Positions 15,959-24,513 of a stretch of DNA of 64,000 nt are shown here, in pieces. The DNA is taken from assembly GCF_000447795.1 (NCBI RefSeq), contig NZ_AUNI01000021.1, forward strand, positions 1-64,000, written 5' to 3'. The stretch is from Bacteriovorax sp. Seq25_V (lineage in GTDB: Bacteria; Bdellovibrionota; Bacteriovoracia; Bacteriovoracales; Bacteriovoracaceae). Numbering within the stretch: position 1 is the first letter of the stretch; every line of letters begins with the position of its first letter. The notes beneath the pieces are model-generated. The model was not told where the DNA came from and made no database searches. It was given only the letters and a program-made list of their open reading frames with translations. The position numbers were made by a program, and so were the translations under genes.

Positions 15959-16765
15959 ATGAAAGAACTTTGGGTTCCGCTTTCAGGGGCAATTGCACAA
16001 CAAAGAAAGGTTGATACGATTGCCAACAATGTTGCTAACGCTAACACACCTGGTTTCAAGAAGGATCAACTAACATTTAAAGAATACATTACGACCCTTG
16101 AAAAAGGTTATGATGATATTGATATGCCCAACAAAGAGTGGGCGCCATCTGACTTTTATAAAAGTTATGGTGCTGAACATGCTAAAGTTAAAGTTGATGC
16201 AAGTTATACAGACTTTCAACAAGGACAACTTGCACCGACAGGAAATTCTCTCGACATTGGGCTTAGAGGAAAAGGATTTCTTGAAGTTCTCACTCCCAAT
16301 GGTCCAAGACTTACACGAAGAGGGATTCTTTCAATAAATAGCGAGGGTACTCTCGTGACTGAAAATGGTTATCCAGTTCTTTCAAAGTCAGGAGCCCCTG
16401 ACGAAGATGCTAATAATCGCTTCATTAAAATTCCTAATGGAACTAAGTCTGTATCCTTCACTCTTCAAGGTGATATGTATGCTGATAACCAACAAGTTGC
16501 AAAACTCAATATTATCGAACTTAAAGACATTAATGCTTTACGAAAAGAAGGTAACTCACTTTATATAAATCCTTCACTAGATAATGTTAAACAAGAGACA
16601 TCAACCTCTATTCATCAAGGATTCGTTGAGCAATCAAACGTTAATGCTGTTGCAGAGATGTCTGAATTAATTAAAGCACACAGACATTTTGAAGCAATTC
16701 AGAATGTGATTAAGACATATGACCAAATAAGCCAGAAAGGCGTTAATGAAATTTCAAAATTCTAG
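15959..16765 (+). CDS. flgF: Flagellar basal-body rod protein FlgF
   Basis: FlgF forms part of the proximal flagellar rod. The 268-residue form starts at the ATG at 15959 behind AGGAGG; an in-frame TTG at 15944 falls upstream of that site. The N terminus IANNVANANTPGFKKDQ is the rod/hook ANTPGFK signature, the middle has GKGFLEVLTPNG and TRRGILSINSEG, and the C terminus reads QGFVEQSNVNAVAEMSELI followed by HFEAIQNVIKTYD, the conserved coiled-coil end. It heads a five-gene block with flgG, flgA, flgH and flgI, and has a promoter and leader hairpin upstream. Confidence 0.95.
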   Translation: MKELWVPLSGAIAQQRKVDTIANNVANANTPGFKKDQLTFKEYITTLEKGYDDIDMPNKEWAPSDFYKSYGAEHAKVKVDASYTDFQQGQLAPTGNSLDIGLRGKGFLEVLTPNGPRLTRRGILSINSEGTLVTENGYPVLSKSGAPDEDANNRFIKIPNGTKSVSFTLQGDMYADNQQVAKLNIIELKDINALRKEGNSLYINPSLDNVKQETSTSIHQGFVEQSNVNAVAEMSELIKAHRHFEAIQNVIKTYDQISQKGVNEISKF

Positions 16766-16773
16766 GATGGATT

Positions 16774-17613
16774 ATGTATAAACTAATGACTATTGCGGCA
16801 CTTTTATTTTCTACTGACTCTCATTCAATGATGAGAGCTCTAAATACTGCAGCAACGGGTATGGCCACACAAGAGACTCACGTTTCAACAATTTCAAATA
16901 ACGTAGCTAACTTAAATACAACTGCTTATAAGAAGCAAAGAGCAGAAATGGAAGACTTACTTTACGAAACAGTGACAGAAGCAGGTGCTCGCTCAGCAGA
17001 AAATAGTCAGTACAACGTAGGGCTTCAAATTGGTTCTGGTTCAAGAGTTAGTGCTGTTCGAAAAGAGTTCGAGCAAGGGGCACCACAGTTAACAAATAAT
17101 CCGTTTGACCTGATGATTAACGGAGATGGTTTTTTTGGAGTAATCTCCCCAAATGGAGAGATTATGTATACGAGAGATGGTTCTCTTAATGTTGATAGCA
17201 CAGGAAACCTTGTGACAAAACAAGGCTATAGAATCTTTCCTGGTGTGACTTTTGCTCCAGGAACAAAGAGTGTAAATATCACTGAAGATGGAACAATCGA
17301 AGTTTATCTTGAGGGTCAAATACAACCTAATGTCCTAGGACAGATTCCAGTATTCACATTCATTAACCAGGTTGGTCTTAAATCTTATGGTGGGAACCTT
17401 TTAAGACAAACAAATTCATCTGGGCAGCCAATCCAAATGGTTGCTGGGCAATCAAATGCGGGAAGAATTCAACAAGGAGCACTAGAATCGTCGAACGTAA
17501 GTATTATGAACGAAATGACGAATCTAATTCGTGCACAAAGAGCATATGAAATGAATAGTAAAGTTATGGGCGTTGCAGACCAAATGCTACAAACTGTTAA
17601 CAATATCAGATAA
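16774..17613 (+). CDS. flgG: Flagellar distal rod protein FlgG with N-terminal extension
   Basis: FlgG builds the distal rod. Standard features are MMRALNTAATGM, the ISNNVANLNTTAYKKQRAE signature, GDGFFGV, TRDGSLNVDSTGNLV and the C-terminal ESSNVSIMNEMTNLIRAQRAYE. Unusually, the best start (ATG at 16774 with AGGA before it) adds 18 residues, MYKLMTIAALLFSTDSHS, that look like a Sec signal peptide. The usual FlgG start would be the MMR pair at 16828, which has no ribosome site. FlgG is normally exported by the flagellar type III system, so the extension deserves checking. Total 279 residues. Confidence 0.93.
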   Translation: MYKLMTIAALLFSTDSHSMMRALNTAATGMATQETHVSTISNNVANLNTTAYKKQRAEMEDLLYETVTEAGARSAENSQYNVGLQIGSGSRVSAVRKEFEQGAPQLTNNPFDLMINGDGFFGVISPNGEIMYTRDGSLNVDSTGNLVTKQGYRIFPGVTFAPGTKSVNITEDGTIEVYLEGQIQPNVLGQIPVFTFINQVGLKSYGGNLLRQTNSSGQPIQMVAGQSNAGRIQQGALESSNVSIMNEMTNLIRAQRAYEMNSKVMGVADQMLQTVNNIR

Positions 17614-17625
17614 GGAATTAGCTGA

Positions 17626-18489
17626 GTGAGAAAATTATTTGCTACTTTTGCAATTTTACTTTCAACAACTAGTATTGCCTGCACCATTAATGGTGCTGAT
17701 ACTATTTTTACATATGGTGAAACAAAGAATGCAACAATCACAACTACAGGGTGTGATCAATCTCAAGTTGAGGCAATCAACGAGCTTATAAAAGAGTCCA
17801 GTGGTACGCTCGAAGCTGGCTTCATCACACGCTACCCTGACTTAAAGAATGTTAAGCTTTCTCCATCAAGTATCAGAGTAAGAAATTTAGAAGAACTTGT
17901 TACTTCAAGATTGAATATTGAATCGAATAAGAAAATAGAGATCATTGACCAGTCAATTCAATCAGACTTTTTGAATCTCACAGGAGAACAATATCTTCAA
18001 GTTTACTGTGATGAATGTACAACAAATGGTCTTAAAACACTTCGTCTAGTAAAAACAAATGGGACAAACCACGAAACTCACTGGGTAAAGGCAAGACTTC
18101 TTTCTGCTGTTAAAACTGTTGTTGCTGCACAAGATCTCCACCTTCAATTCACAGCTACTCCACTAGATCAGTTTTCATATGAAGTTCACTATGTTCTTAA
18201 ACCTGAAGAATACATCACAGATAAGCGTGACCTGACTTTCTACCGTTTAAACAAATCTGTATCTCGTGGAGCACTTATCAAGAGATCTGACTTAACTCCA
18301 GTACAGATCGTAAAGTATGGAACACCTGTTAAAGTAATGCTAAATCAAAGCAACATCAAATTAACTTCGACGGCCACACCAATTGGAAGCGGTCATTTTG
18401 GCGACACGATCAAACTTCGCAATTTAAAAACAAATAAAATATTTACTGCCACGGTTAGTGGAATAAATGAAGTAAGGATCGATTTATGA
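17626..18489 (+). CDS. flgA: Flagellar P-ring assembly chaperone FlgA
   Basis: FlgA is a periplasmic chaperone needed to assemble the FlgI P-ring. The 287-residue protein starts at GTG with AAGGA upstream and has a signal peptide (MRKLFATFAILLSTTSIA). The C-terminal SAF-type domain is recognisable: LNKSVSRGALIKRSDLTPVQ, then GTPVKVML, and the GHFGDTIKLRNLKTNKI segment found at the end of FlgA proteins. It overlaps flgH by four bases (ATGA) and is flanked by flgG and flgH-flgI, as expected. Confidence 0.9.
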   Translation: MRKLFATFAILLSTTSIACTINGADTIFTYGETKNATITTTGCDQSQVEAINELIKESSGTLEAGFITRYPDLKNVKLSPSSIRVRNLEELVTSRLNIESNKKIEIIDQSIQSDFLNLTGEQYLQVYCDECTTNGLKTLRLVKTNGTNHETHWVKARLLSAVKTVVAAQDLHLQFTATPLDQFSYEVHYVLKPEEYITDKRDLTFYRLNKSVSRGALIKRSDLTPVQIVKYGTPVKVMLNQSNIKLTSTATPIGSGHFGDTIKLRNLKTNKIFTATVSGINEVRIDL

Positions 18490-19226
18490 AAAATATTTCA
18501 CTCATATTAACTTTTTTTCTACTGAGTTCTTGTGCGAACTATATCAATAAAATCCACAATGATTTAGACCGAGCTCAAGGTCGTGAACAAGTGGCGAGAA
18601 AAAAACATGACTCTACTTTCAATCAATTTAGAAAGTCTTCTCACCCTAGTATCACAACTTCAAATAGCCCAAACATGATTCCTTCAGTTAAGCGAAATTA
18701 TGTTCCACAAAATCAAGTTCAACGTCGTTACACAGCGAATGATTTAACAGATAACTCTTCAGATGGAAGTTTATGGGCAGGTTCTGGAAACGAGAATTAT
18801 CTTTTCACCAAGAATAAGTGGAAGCGTAACGGAGACATTATTTTAATCAATGTACAGTCTCGCTTGAAGAATATGATTACAATGGAGCTCAAAAGAGCTT
18901 TCCCATCAATGCCTAGAAAACCTAAAAAAGCTGACTCAGCCGCGGGGGCAGGAGGAGCAACAAGTGTAGTTGCCTCGCCAGAATCTGATCCTGTCGAAGA
19001 ATCAGATGTTCCTGATGACGACAAAGTACATGATAAGATTTCATCAGTTGTTATCGAGGAGATAAGTAAAGATCACTTACTTGTAAGAGGTCAGAAGTAT
19101 CTTCTTTTCAGGAATCAAAAACATTTAATTGAAGTTCAAGCACTAATTGGACGCAAAGATATTATGGATGATGACAGTGTAGACTCGAAGAACTTTTTAG
19201 AATCTTCTATTGTGGTATTGAGGTAA
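18486..19226 (+). CDS. flgH: Flagellar L-ring lipoprotein FlgH
   Basis: FlgH forms the outer-membrane L-ring. The protein has a lipoprotein signal with lipobox LSSC (MKNISLILTFFLLSSC) and the family motif DGSLWAGSGNENYLFT followed by RNGDIILINVQSRL, matching the usual GSLW and GDI-V-I blocks. The C terminus ends in SSIVVLR, similar to FlgH ends. An alanine- and glycine-rich insert (AGAGGATSVVASPE) followed by acidic residues in the middle is less usual. At 246 residues it is within range. It overlaps flgA and is followed directly by flgI. Confidence 0.88.
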   Translation: MKNISLILTFFLLSSCANYINKIHNDLDRAQGREQVARKKHDSTFNQFRKSSHPSITTSNSPNMIPSVKRNYVPQNQVQRRYTANDLTDNSSDGSLWAGSGNENYLFTKNKWKRNGDIILINVQSRLKNMITMELKRAFPSMPRKPKKADSAAGAGGATSVVASPESDPVEESDVPDDDKVHDKISSVVIEEISKDHLLVRGQKYLLFRNQKHLIEVQALIGRKDIMDDDSVDSKNFLESSIVVLR

Positions 19227-19229
19227 TTG

Positions 19230-20228
19230 ATGAAGTTATTTTTAGCGCTTTCTCTTTTAGTATTTAGTTTTGCTTCTTCAGCAAAGATGACGAGATTAAA
19301 AGAAGTTGTTGATGTTAAAGGTGTACGAGATAACCCTCTCGTTGGTTATGGTTTAGTTATTGGTCTTAATGGAACTGGTGATGGTGGTGGTGAAATTACA
19401 AACACGTCACTTAAGCGTATGTTTCAAAAACTTGGTCTAAATCCTCAGTCTGAAGTCACTTCTAAAAACGTAGCCGCTGTTATTGTTACCGCAAAGCTTC
19501 CTCCATTTGGAAGGTTAGGTCAAAAGTTAGACATCACAGTTTCATCAATTGGCGACGCTTCCTCGCTTGCTGGAGGTACTTTACTTGTCACTCCTTTGAA
19601 AGGTGGCGATGGTAATGTTTACGGTGTTGCAAGTGGTCCGCTATCTATTGGTGGATTAAAGCGTGGCTCTAAATTTGCTACTACTGGTTCTATTCCTGGT
19701 GGAGCAACTATTGAACGTGAACTTGAAGTAAACTTCGATAAAAAAGATTCTTTAAGATTAAGTCTTAAAAATCCAGATTTTACAACTGCTGCTCGAGTTG
19801 AACGTACAATCAATCAAGAGCTTGGTGGAAAGTATGCAATAGCGAAAGATGCAACAACTGTTGATCTGATTATCCCAGTTCAATATAAGAGAAAAGTTGT
19901 TCAGTTAATGGCAATTGTAGAGAACTTCCAAGTTACAACTGATCGAATTGCTAAAATTGTTATCAATGAAAAAACTGGAACTATAGTAGCAGGTGGTGAT
20001 GTTGAACTTAAACCTGTAGCGATTAGCCATGGTGATCTCTCCATCGAGATTAAAGGTGATGCGGGTGAAGCAAAACCTGGAAATGTCTACTTTGTTGATA
20101 AAAAGAGTACACTAAATGACCTCGTAAAAAGTCTTAACGCTTTTGGGGCAACACCTGAAGATCTAATTTCGATCTTCCAGACACTTAAGAGAAATGGTGC
20201 CCTAATTGGTGAAATAGAACTAATTTAG
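19230..20228 (+). CDS. flgI: Flagellar P-ring protein FlgI
   Basis: FlgI forms the periplasmic P-ring around the rod. I chose the ATG at 19230 with GAGGT upstream; a TTG one codon earlier is possible. The signal peptide MKLFLALSLLVFSFASSA is followed by the diagnostic LKEVVDVKGVRDNPLVGYG, LVIGLNGTGDGG, the TAKLPPFGRLGQKLDITVSS segment, and the C-terminal TLNDLVKSLNAFGATPEDL. Length 332 residues is typical. It closes the flgF-flgI block; a second promoter follows. Confidence 0.97.
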   Translation: MKLFLALSLLVFSFASSAKMTRLKEVVDVKGVRDNPLVGYGLVIGLNGTGDGGGEITNTSLKRMFQKLGLNPQSEVTSKNVAAVIVTAKLPPFGRLGQKLDITVSSIGDASSLAGGTLLVTPLKGGDGNVYGVASGPLSIGGLKRGSKFATTGSIPGGATIERELEVNFDKKDSLRLSLKNPDFTTAARVERTINQELGGKYAIAKDATTVDLIIPVQYKRKVVQLMAIVENFQVTTDRIAKIVINEKTGTIVAGGDVELKPVAISHGDLSIEIKGDAGEAKPGNVYFVDKKSTLNDLVKSLNAFGATPEDLISIFQTLKRNGALIGEIELI

Positions 20229-20258
20229 GCTATGTAAAAATTATATGAATTTGGAGAT

Positions 20259-20286
20259 TTGATTTTTTCTCTAAAGATGCTAGAAT
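20259..20286 (+). promoter_or_regulatory. Promoter of the flgJ-like/flgM/flgN/flgK/flgL operon
   Basis: TTGATT (20259-20264), a 16-base spacer and an extended -10 TGC-TAGAAT (20281-20286). The same nine bases TGCTAGAAT form the -10 region of fliW at 24535-24543. Transcription would start near 20293, just before the leader hairpins. Confidence 0.55.
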
Positions 20287-20298
20287 TATAGTTATAAA

Positions 20299-20338
20299 GG
20301 GCTCTTCAAGGATTGAAGACCCAATTACTCAGGATGAG
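20299..20338 (+). promoter_or_regulatory. Two tandem hairpins with AGGAT loops before the flgJ-like gene (candidate CsrA sites)
   Basis: The first hairpin is TCTTCA-AGGAT-TGAAGA (20303-20319), extended by GGG/CCC around a bulged C. The second is ACTC-AGGAT-GAGT, with its loop forming the Shine-Dalgarno site just before the GTG start. Both loops are identical and contain GGA; the first reads CAAGGAT, a close match to the CsrA consensus core. One upstream site plus one on the ribosome site is the arrangement known for CsrA control of B. subtilis hag. Binding is inferred. Confidence 0.6.
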
Positions 20339-20340
20339 TT

Positions 20341-20790
20341 GTGACAGATATTAAAATACACAGACCACAAATTCAATCAGCCAAGGCTAAGGTAAATAAC
20401 CTTCCAGGCAATCCTGTTGACTCAAGAAAATATATACCTAAAGAAGTTATGGATTTTGCATCGTCGATGGAATCTCAATTCTCCGAACTAATGCTTAAAG
20501 AAATGCAGAAGACTTCTCAGGGCTCTTCAACGAATTCAGCTGAGGAATTCTATAATGGAATGCTCTTACAAGAACGTGCAAAGTCGATGACTGCACAGAG
20601 TAACAGAGGTCTTAAGGATCTGATTTTAGACGAAGTTTACCCGCAGTATAAGCGTACAGCAGCTAACTTTGAAATATATGAAAACCAAAAACAGCAATTC
20701 AACAAACAAAAAATTCAGATGCATGAAGGTCCGACTCAACCAAGTGTAACTAAACACGAGTCTGCCAACACTGGAGTAATTTATGAATAA
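20341..20790 (+). CDS. FlgJ-type rod-binding protein without muramidase domain
   Basis: A 149-residue protein beginning at GTG behind AGGA. Residues 35-100 match the N-terminal rod-binding domain of FlgJ: FASSMESQFSELMLKEMQKT, an SAEEFYNGMLLQERAKSM block, and the SNRGLKDLILDEVY end. The C-terminal peptidoglycan hydrolase domain of enterobacterial FlgJ is absent, as in many bacteria where a separate enzyme is used. The remaining tail is glutamine- and lysine-rich. It acts as the rod cap or scaffold. It overlaps flgM by eight bases. Confidence 0.85.
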   Translation: MTDIKIHRPQIQSAKAKVNNLPGNPVDSRKYIPKEVMDFASSMESQFSELMLKEMQKTSQGSSTNSAEEFYNGMLLQERAKSMTAQSNRGLKDLILDEVYPQYKRTAANFEIYENQKQQFNKQKIQMHEGPTQPSVTKHESANTGVIYE

Positions 20791-21124
20791 TATCGACAGC
20801 AGTAGATCAAATTTCTTCCCACACACAAAGGCCAATGATTCTAAGACATCTCAGAAAATTGGTGGGGCTGCTCTAAAACAGAATAGTTATGAGAAGCAAC
20901 AGTTCATCGATAACTATACTAAACGAGATGCGAAAGTTGATATACCTGACGCAATTAAGGATTTCTCAAGGATAAAAAAAGCGGCTGATAGTGCTCCTTC
21001 TATTGATAACACGGAAAAAATTGCCGCACTTAAGGCGCAAATCAAAGAGGGTAGCTACAAGGTTGATTATGATGCATTAGCAGACAAAATCTTAGGAGAA
21101 GAGTTCGGTGTTGAATCAAGATAA
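20783..21124 (+). CDS. flgM: Anti-sigma-28 factor FlgM
   Basis: FlgM holds the flagellar sigma factor FliA inactive until the hook is complete and FlgM is exported. The 113-residue protein has a long, polar, probably disordered N-terminal half and the characteristic C-terminal sigma-binding helices KIAALKAQIKEGSYKVDYD followed by ADKILGEE. It lies between the flgJ-like gene and flgN with overlaps at both ends, a position seen in many flagellar clusters. The N-terminal half is longer than in enteric FlgM. Confidence 0.88.
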   Translation: MNNIDSSRSNFFPHTKANDSKTSQKIGGAALKQNSYEKQQFIDNYTKRDAKVDIPDAIKDFSRIKKAADSAPSIDNTEKIAALKAQIKEGSYKVDYDALADKILGEEFGVESR

Positions 21125-21617
21125 GATAAAAATCTATTATTTTCAGATTACTGATATTTGGAAACTCCATTGCGAGCTCCACTCTGAGTTATTTGACTTA
21201 ACATGTGATGAATACATGCACCTTCTAAGCAGTAATCTTGATGAGCTTGAGAGAACTGTTTCAGATAAAAATCATAAGATTGAGCAGATCAGGCTTAACG
21301 ATCTTGAGCGTGAAGAGCTTTTGAAAAAGCTTTCAAATGATTATCCAAATCAAAAAATTGAATCAATCAGTAACATTATCGAGTTTTTTAAAGATTTTGC
21401 TCCAGAGAAAGAGAGTAAACACCTTTTTCGTTTTAATGAGCTACTAATCGATATTGTTACAAAAATTCAAGATCAGAATAAAAAGAATCAGTTATTTATT
21501 AATAAAGCATTATCTTCTCTTAGACAGATCAGAGAAGAAGCGACAGGAAAGAAGTCGATAACAACTTATAACAGCAAAGGCATGAGCAGTAATCGCTTAA
21601 TGACCAATAACCCGTAG
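21108..21617 (+). CDS. flgN: Flagellar export chaperone FlgN
   Basis: A 169-residue, helix-rich protein of the FlgN type, the cytosolic chaperone for the hook-filament junction proteins FlgK and FlgL. It starts at GTG (21108) with AGGAG upstream and overlaps flgM by 17 bases. The heptad-like N-terminal helices (HCELHSELFDLTCDEYMHLL, then LDELERTVSDKNHKIEQI) and the C-terminal serine/asparagine-rich tail fit the family. Identity relies partly on position directly before flgK and flgL, its clients. Confidence 0.82.
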   Translation: MLNQDKIKIYYFQITDIWKLHCELHSELFDLTCDEYMHLLSSNLDELERTVSDKNHKIEQIRLNDLEREELLKKLSNDYPNQKIESISNIIEFFKDFAPEKESKHLFRFNELLIDIVTKIQDQNKKNQLFINKALSSLRQIREEATGKKSITTYNSKGMSSNRLMTNNP

Positions 21618-21626
21618 GAACGAACT

Positions 21627-23090
21627 TTGTCTAATATTCTTAATATTGGTAGAACAGGTTTACAAGCTTCTAAGAAATCACTAGAAGTTACGGGGCATAA
21701 TATTTCAAATGCCAACACAGACGGCTACTCAAGACAAAAAGTTAATCAAACGACAAACGTTCCGATTACAAAAGATGGTTTAATTGCTGGAACTGGGACG
21801 AGAATTAAATCTGTAACACGTGTGCATGATCAATTCGTAGAGAAAAGACTGCGTGATGCAACTGCGGAACACAAATATTTCGAAAATCGTTCAGACTCTC
21901 TTAGACAAGTTGAAGAAATTTTCAATGAAATCGATAATGATGGTCTGAATAAAGTTTTAAATAAATTTTTTAACTCTTTCAGAGATTTAGCTAACCAACC
22001 AGAGAACGAGACTGTTCGCTCGGTGGTTCGTGATAACGCGTCTCTTGTAATGAAAGACTTTAAGCGTATCAGTGATACTCTTGAATCTCTTTCAAGAAAT
22101 ATTGATGGAAAGATCGAAAGAGATATTGAGGACATTAATCAAGGTATAGAAACTGTAGCAAAGCTCAATGGTAAAATTCGTCAACTTGAAGCAATTCATG
22201 AAGAGACTGGTGATCTTCGCGATCAACGAGATATGGCGATTAAGGGGTTGAGTGAGAAAGTTAAAATACATACTTACCAAGATGAGAGAGGAAACTATGT
22301 AGTTTCATCTCCTGGTTTAGGAACATTAGTAACAGCTGCACAATTTCAACCTCTAAGAGCACACTCTTTTAGCAAGGGAGACAGCAGTAATGGTATCGAT
22401 GGTTCAATGGAAGTTTTCTATGCGGATCGTCCTGGCCAAAAAGTTACACAGAAAATTCAGCAGGGTTCTCTTTCTGGTGTAATTAAAGTACGTAATAACG
22501 AGATCAAAGATCTTCGCGACAGAATTGATGGAATTGCCTACAACTTTGTAAACTTCGTAAATGCTATCCACCGTCGTGGGTATGTTAACCGCGAAATTAA
22601 ATCAGATGAAATGGGTAACCCAATGCAAATGGATGGTAAAGGACCAACAACAGGACTTGATTTTTTCAAGACTCCACTAAGCGTAAAAGGGGCTGCAGGG
22701 CAAATGGATTTGTCCGATGCTGTTAAATCTGACCTAACAAATATTGCAACTGCCCTTTCACCAAACAGCCCAGCTGACAACAGAGTTGCTATTGCCATTT
22801 CAAAACTTCAACACGAAAGAGTTATGGATGAAGGGAACGCAACAATGGAAGAATATTTTCTCCAAACTGTTGGCCGCATAGGATTAGAGTCAGGAAAGGC
22901 ACAGCTTGATGCTGAACAATCCGAAGGTTTACTTGCGCAAGCAAACTCTATTAGAGAAAGAATTAGTGGTGTTTCTATTGATGAAGAAACAGCCAATTTA
23001 GTTAAGTTTCAACACGCATACGAGGCTTCTGCCAAAGTTATGCAAACAGCAAATGAAATGTTCGATACAGTGATATCGATTAAGAGATAG
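21627..23090 (+). CDS. flgK: Flagellar hook-associated protein 1
   Basis: FlgK joins hook to filament. The 487-residue protein starts at TTG (21627) with TAGGA upstream. The N terminus has ASKKSLEVTGHNISNANTDG and YSRQKVNQ, the FlgK/FlgE signature. The conserved RDQRDM equivalent is LRDQRDMAIKGLSEKV, and the C terminus ends SIDEETANLVKFQHAYEASA followed by KVMQTANEMFDTVIS, the terminal helix that forms the filament-type coiled coil. Length is toward the short end of the family. flgL follows after six bases. Confidence 0.95.
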   Translation: MSNILNIGRTGLQASKKSLEVTGHNISNANTDGYSRQKVNQTTNVPITKDGLIAGTGTRIKSVTRVHDQFVEKRLRDATAEHKYFENRSDSLRQVEEIFNEIDNDGLNKVLNKFFNSFRDLANQPENETVRSVVRDNASLVMKDFKRISDTLESLSRNIDGKIERDIEDINQGIETVAKLNGKIRQLEAIHEETGDLRDQRDMAIKGLSEKVKIHTYQDERGNYVVSSPGLGTLVTAAQFQPLRAHSFSKGDSSNGIDGSMEVFYADRPGQKVTQKIQQGSLSGVIKVRNNEIKDLRDRIDGIAYNFVNFVNAIHRRGYVNREIKSDEMGNPMQMDGKGPTTGLDFFKTPLSVKGAAGQMDLSDAVKSDLTNIATALSPNSPADNRVAIAISKLQHERVMDEGNATMEEYFLQTVGRIGLESGKAQLDAEQSEGLLAQANSIRERISGVSIDEETANLVKFQHAYEASAKVMQTANEMFDTVISIKR

Positions 23091-23096
23091 GAATAA

Positions 23097-24143
23097 ATGA
23101 CAAGAGTATCTGAAGGTAGCACTAGCGCTTCCATAAAATATTCAATAAATAAGGCTAAGCAGAAGATGGAAGATCTTCAGCTTAAAGGTTCTACTTTAAG
23201 GAGTATGACGAAGCCTTCTGATAATCCTGTTTCAAATGTCGAAGCAATGCAACTTGATAGCATGTCAGATGATAATAAGCAGTTTCTAAGAAATGCTGAT
23301 TTCGCACTGATGCAGCTTAATGTTACAGAAAAGGCCGTCGAAAACTTATCTGAACTAATGAATAAGGCGAAAGAGATCGCAATCGCACAATCTTCTGATA
23401 TCTATAATCCTGATGTAAGAAAAAACGTCGCCAACGAAGTAAAACAACTTAAAAACATGGCGCTTTCTATTGCAAACAAACGTATTGGACAAAGATATAT
23501 TTTTGGCGGTTTTAAATCCCTAGAGACGCCTTTTGATAAAGACGGGAATTACAAGGGCGATAAAGGGCATATTACCCTAGAAGTTTCTAAGGACTTCTTT
23601 GTTCAGACCAATCTTCACGGTGCGGAGGTATTTTTCGCTGACGATGGTTTTGACAGTGCTTCTGAACACCCACTAAATGATTTCCCAAAAATGGATTCCT
23701 CTCCAGAGAATCCTGACAATAAAATTAAATATGATGACGAGCATGATTTAAAATCTGCACCAAGTAGAGATCTTGCATCTGTTTCAGAAAATAAGAAATT
23801 TGAAAAGAGAGAGAACTTATTTTCTCTACTTGAGAATTTAGGTAATGCATTAGAAAATAATGATCCAACGACAATTCAGAACTTACTTGAAAAGTTTGAT
23901 TCTGCTGTGTCGCGTCTGATTACAATGAGAACTCGAATTGGCTCTATTGCTAATTCTGTTATGAATTCTCAAAATACAATAGAATCGGACAATATTGACA
24001 ACGCATCAAGACGAAGCAAACTCGTTGATGCAGACATCGCGGAATTATTCGCGGACATACAAAAACAACAAGATGTTTTAAAAACAACATATAAGTCTTC
24101 TCAAGGGTTAATGAATCAGAAGTTATTAGATTTTCTGAGATAG
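23097..24143 (+). CDS. flgL: Flagellar hook-associated protein 3
   Basis: FlgL is the second junction protein, exported with FlgN help. The 348-residue protein has a flagellin-like N terminus with MTKPSDNPVSNVEAMQLDS and AEKAVENLSELMNKAKEIAI-type helices, KRIGQRYIFGGFKS in the D1 region, and the C-terminal flagellin-like DADIAELFADIQKQQDVLKT. The middle region is acidic and variable. ATG start with GGAATAA upstream. It ends the flgJ-flgL operon; csrA follows behind its own promoter. Confidence 0.93.
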   Translation: MTRVSEGSTSASIKYSINKAKQKMEDLQLKGSTLRSMTKPSDNPVSNVEAMQLDSMSDDNKQFLRNADFALMQLNVTEKAVENLSELMNKAKEIAIAQSSDIYNPDVRKNVANEVKQLKNMALSIANKRIGQRYIFGGFKSLETPFDKDGNYKGDKGHITLEVSKDFFVQTNLHGAEVFFADDGFDSASEHPLNDFPKMDSSPENPDNKIKYDDEHDLKSAPSRDLASVSENKKFEKRENLFSLLENLGNALENNDPTTIQNLLEKFDSAVSRLITMRTRIGSIANSVMNSQNTIESDNIDNASRRSKLVDADIAELFADIQKQQDVLKTTYKSSQGLMNQKLLDFLR

Positions 24144-24192
24144 TTAAGACGGGATGCGAAAAAAGTTAATTTATTTGCTAAAAAATAACTTT

Positions 24193-24222
24193 TTGCTTGC
24201 CTTTCTATTTTGAGAGTAATAT
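24193..24222 (+). promoter_or_regulatory. Putative csrA promoter
   Basis: TTGCTT (24193-24198) and TAATAT (24217-24222) are 18 bases apart. A structured leader follows (GAACC at 24225-24229 pairing with GGTTC at 24250-24254 and an inner CTGG/CCAG pair), with a GGA next to the inner stem. Confidence 0.45.
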
Positions 24223-24272
24223 ATGAACCATGCTGGCCGAATCCAGGAAGGTTCAGAAAGAGGTTATTTAAT

Positions 24273-24506
24273 ATGCTAGTGTTAACAAGGAAGCTTGGCG
24301 AGAGTATCGCAATCGATGACAATATTAAAATTGTTGTCGTACAAATAAAAGGTAAACAGGTAAGACTCGGTATCAAGGCTCCTAAAGAGACTAAAATCCA
24401 CCGTGAAGAAGTTTACCAAGCAATCCACGATCAAAATATAGAAGCATCAAAAGCTGATCCAAATAGTCTCTCAGACTTAGCGGACGCCCTGCGCAACAAG
24501 AAATAA
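24273..24506 (+). CDS. csrA: Carbon storage regulator CsrA
   Basis: CsrA is a dimeric RNA-binding protein that blocks translation by binding GGA motifs in mRNA leaders. The start is the ATG at 24273, giving the canonical MLVLTRKLGESI; the longer open frame adds residues CsrA lacks. The core continues VVVQIKGKQVRLGIKAPKET and HREEVYQAI, with the conserved R of VRLGI and the R in HREE that contacts RNA. It has 77 residues with an acidic, polar tail. It lies between flgL and fliW, encoding its protein antagonist. Confidence 0.97.
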   Translation: MLVLTRKLGESIAIDDNIKIVVVQIKGKQVRLGIKAPKETKIHREEVYQAIHDQNIEASKADPNSLSDLADALRNKK

Positions 24507-24513
24507 ATTCCTC

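Noticed and set aside
15931-15965. Possible sigma-28 promoter (TAAAGTTT) before flgF
   Set aside because: The TAAAGTTT-like bases at 15938 are not followed by a GCCGATAA-type -10; the segment is the flgF leader.
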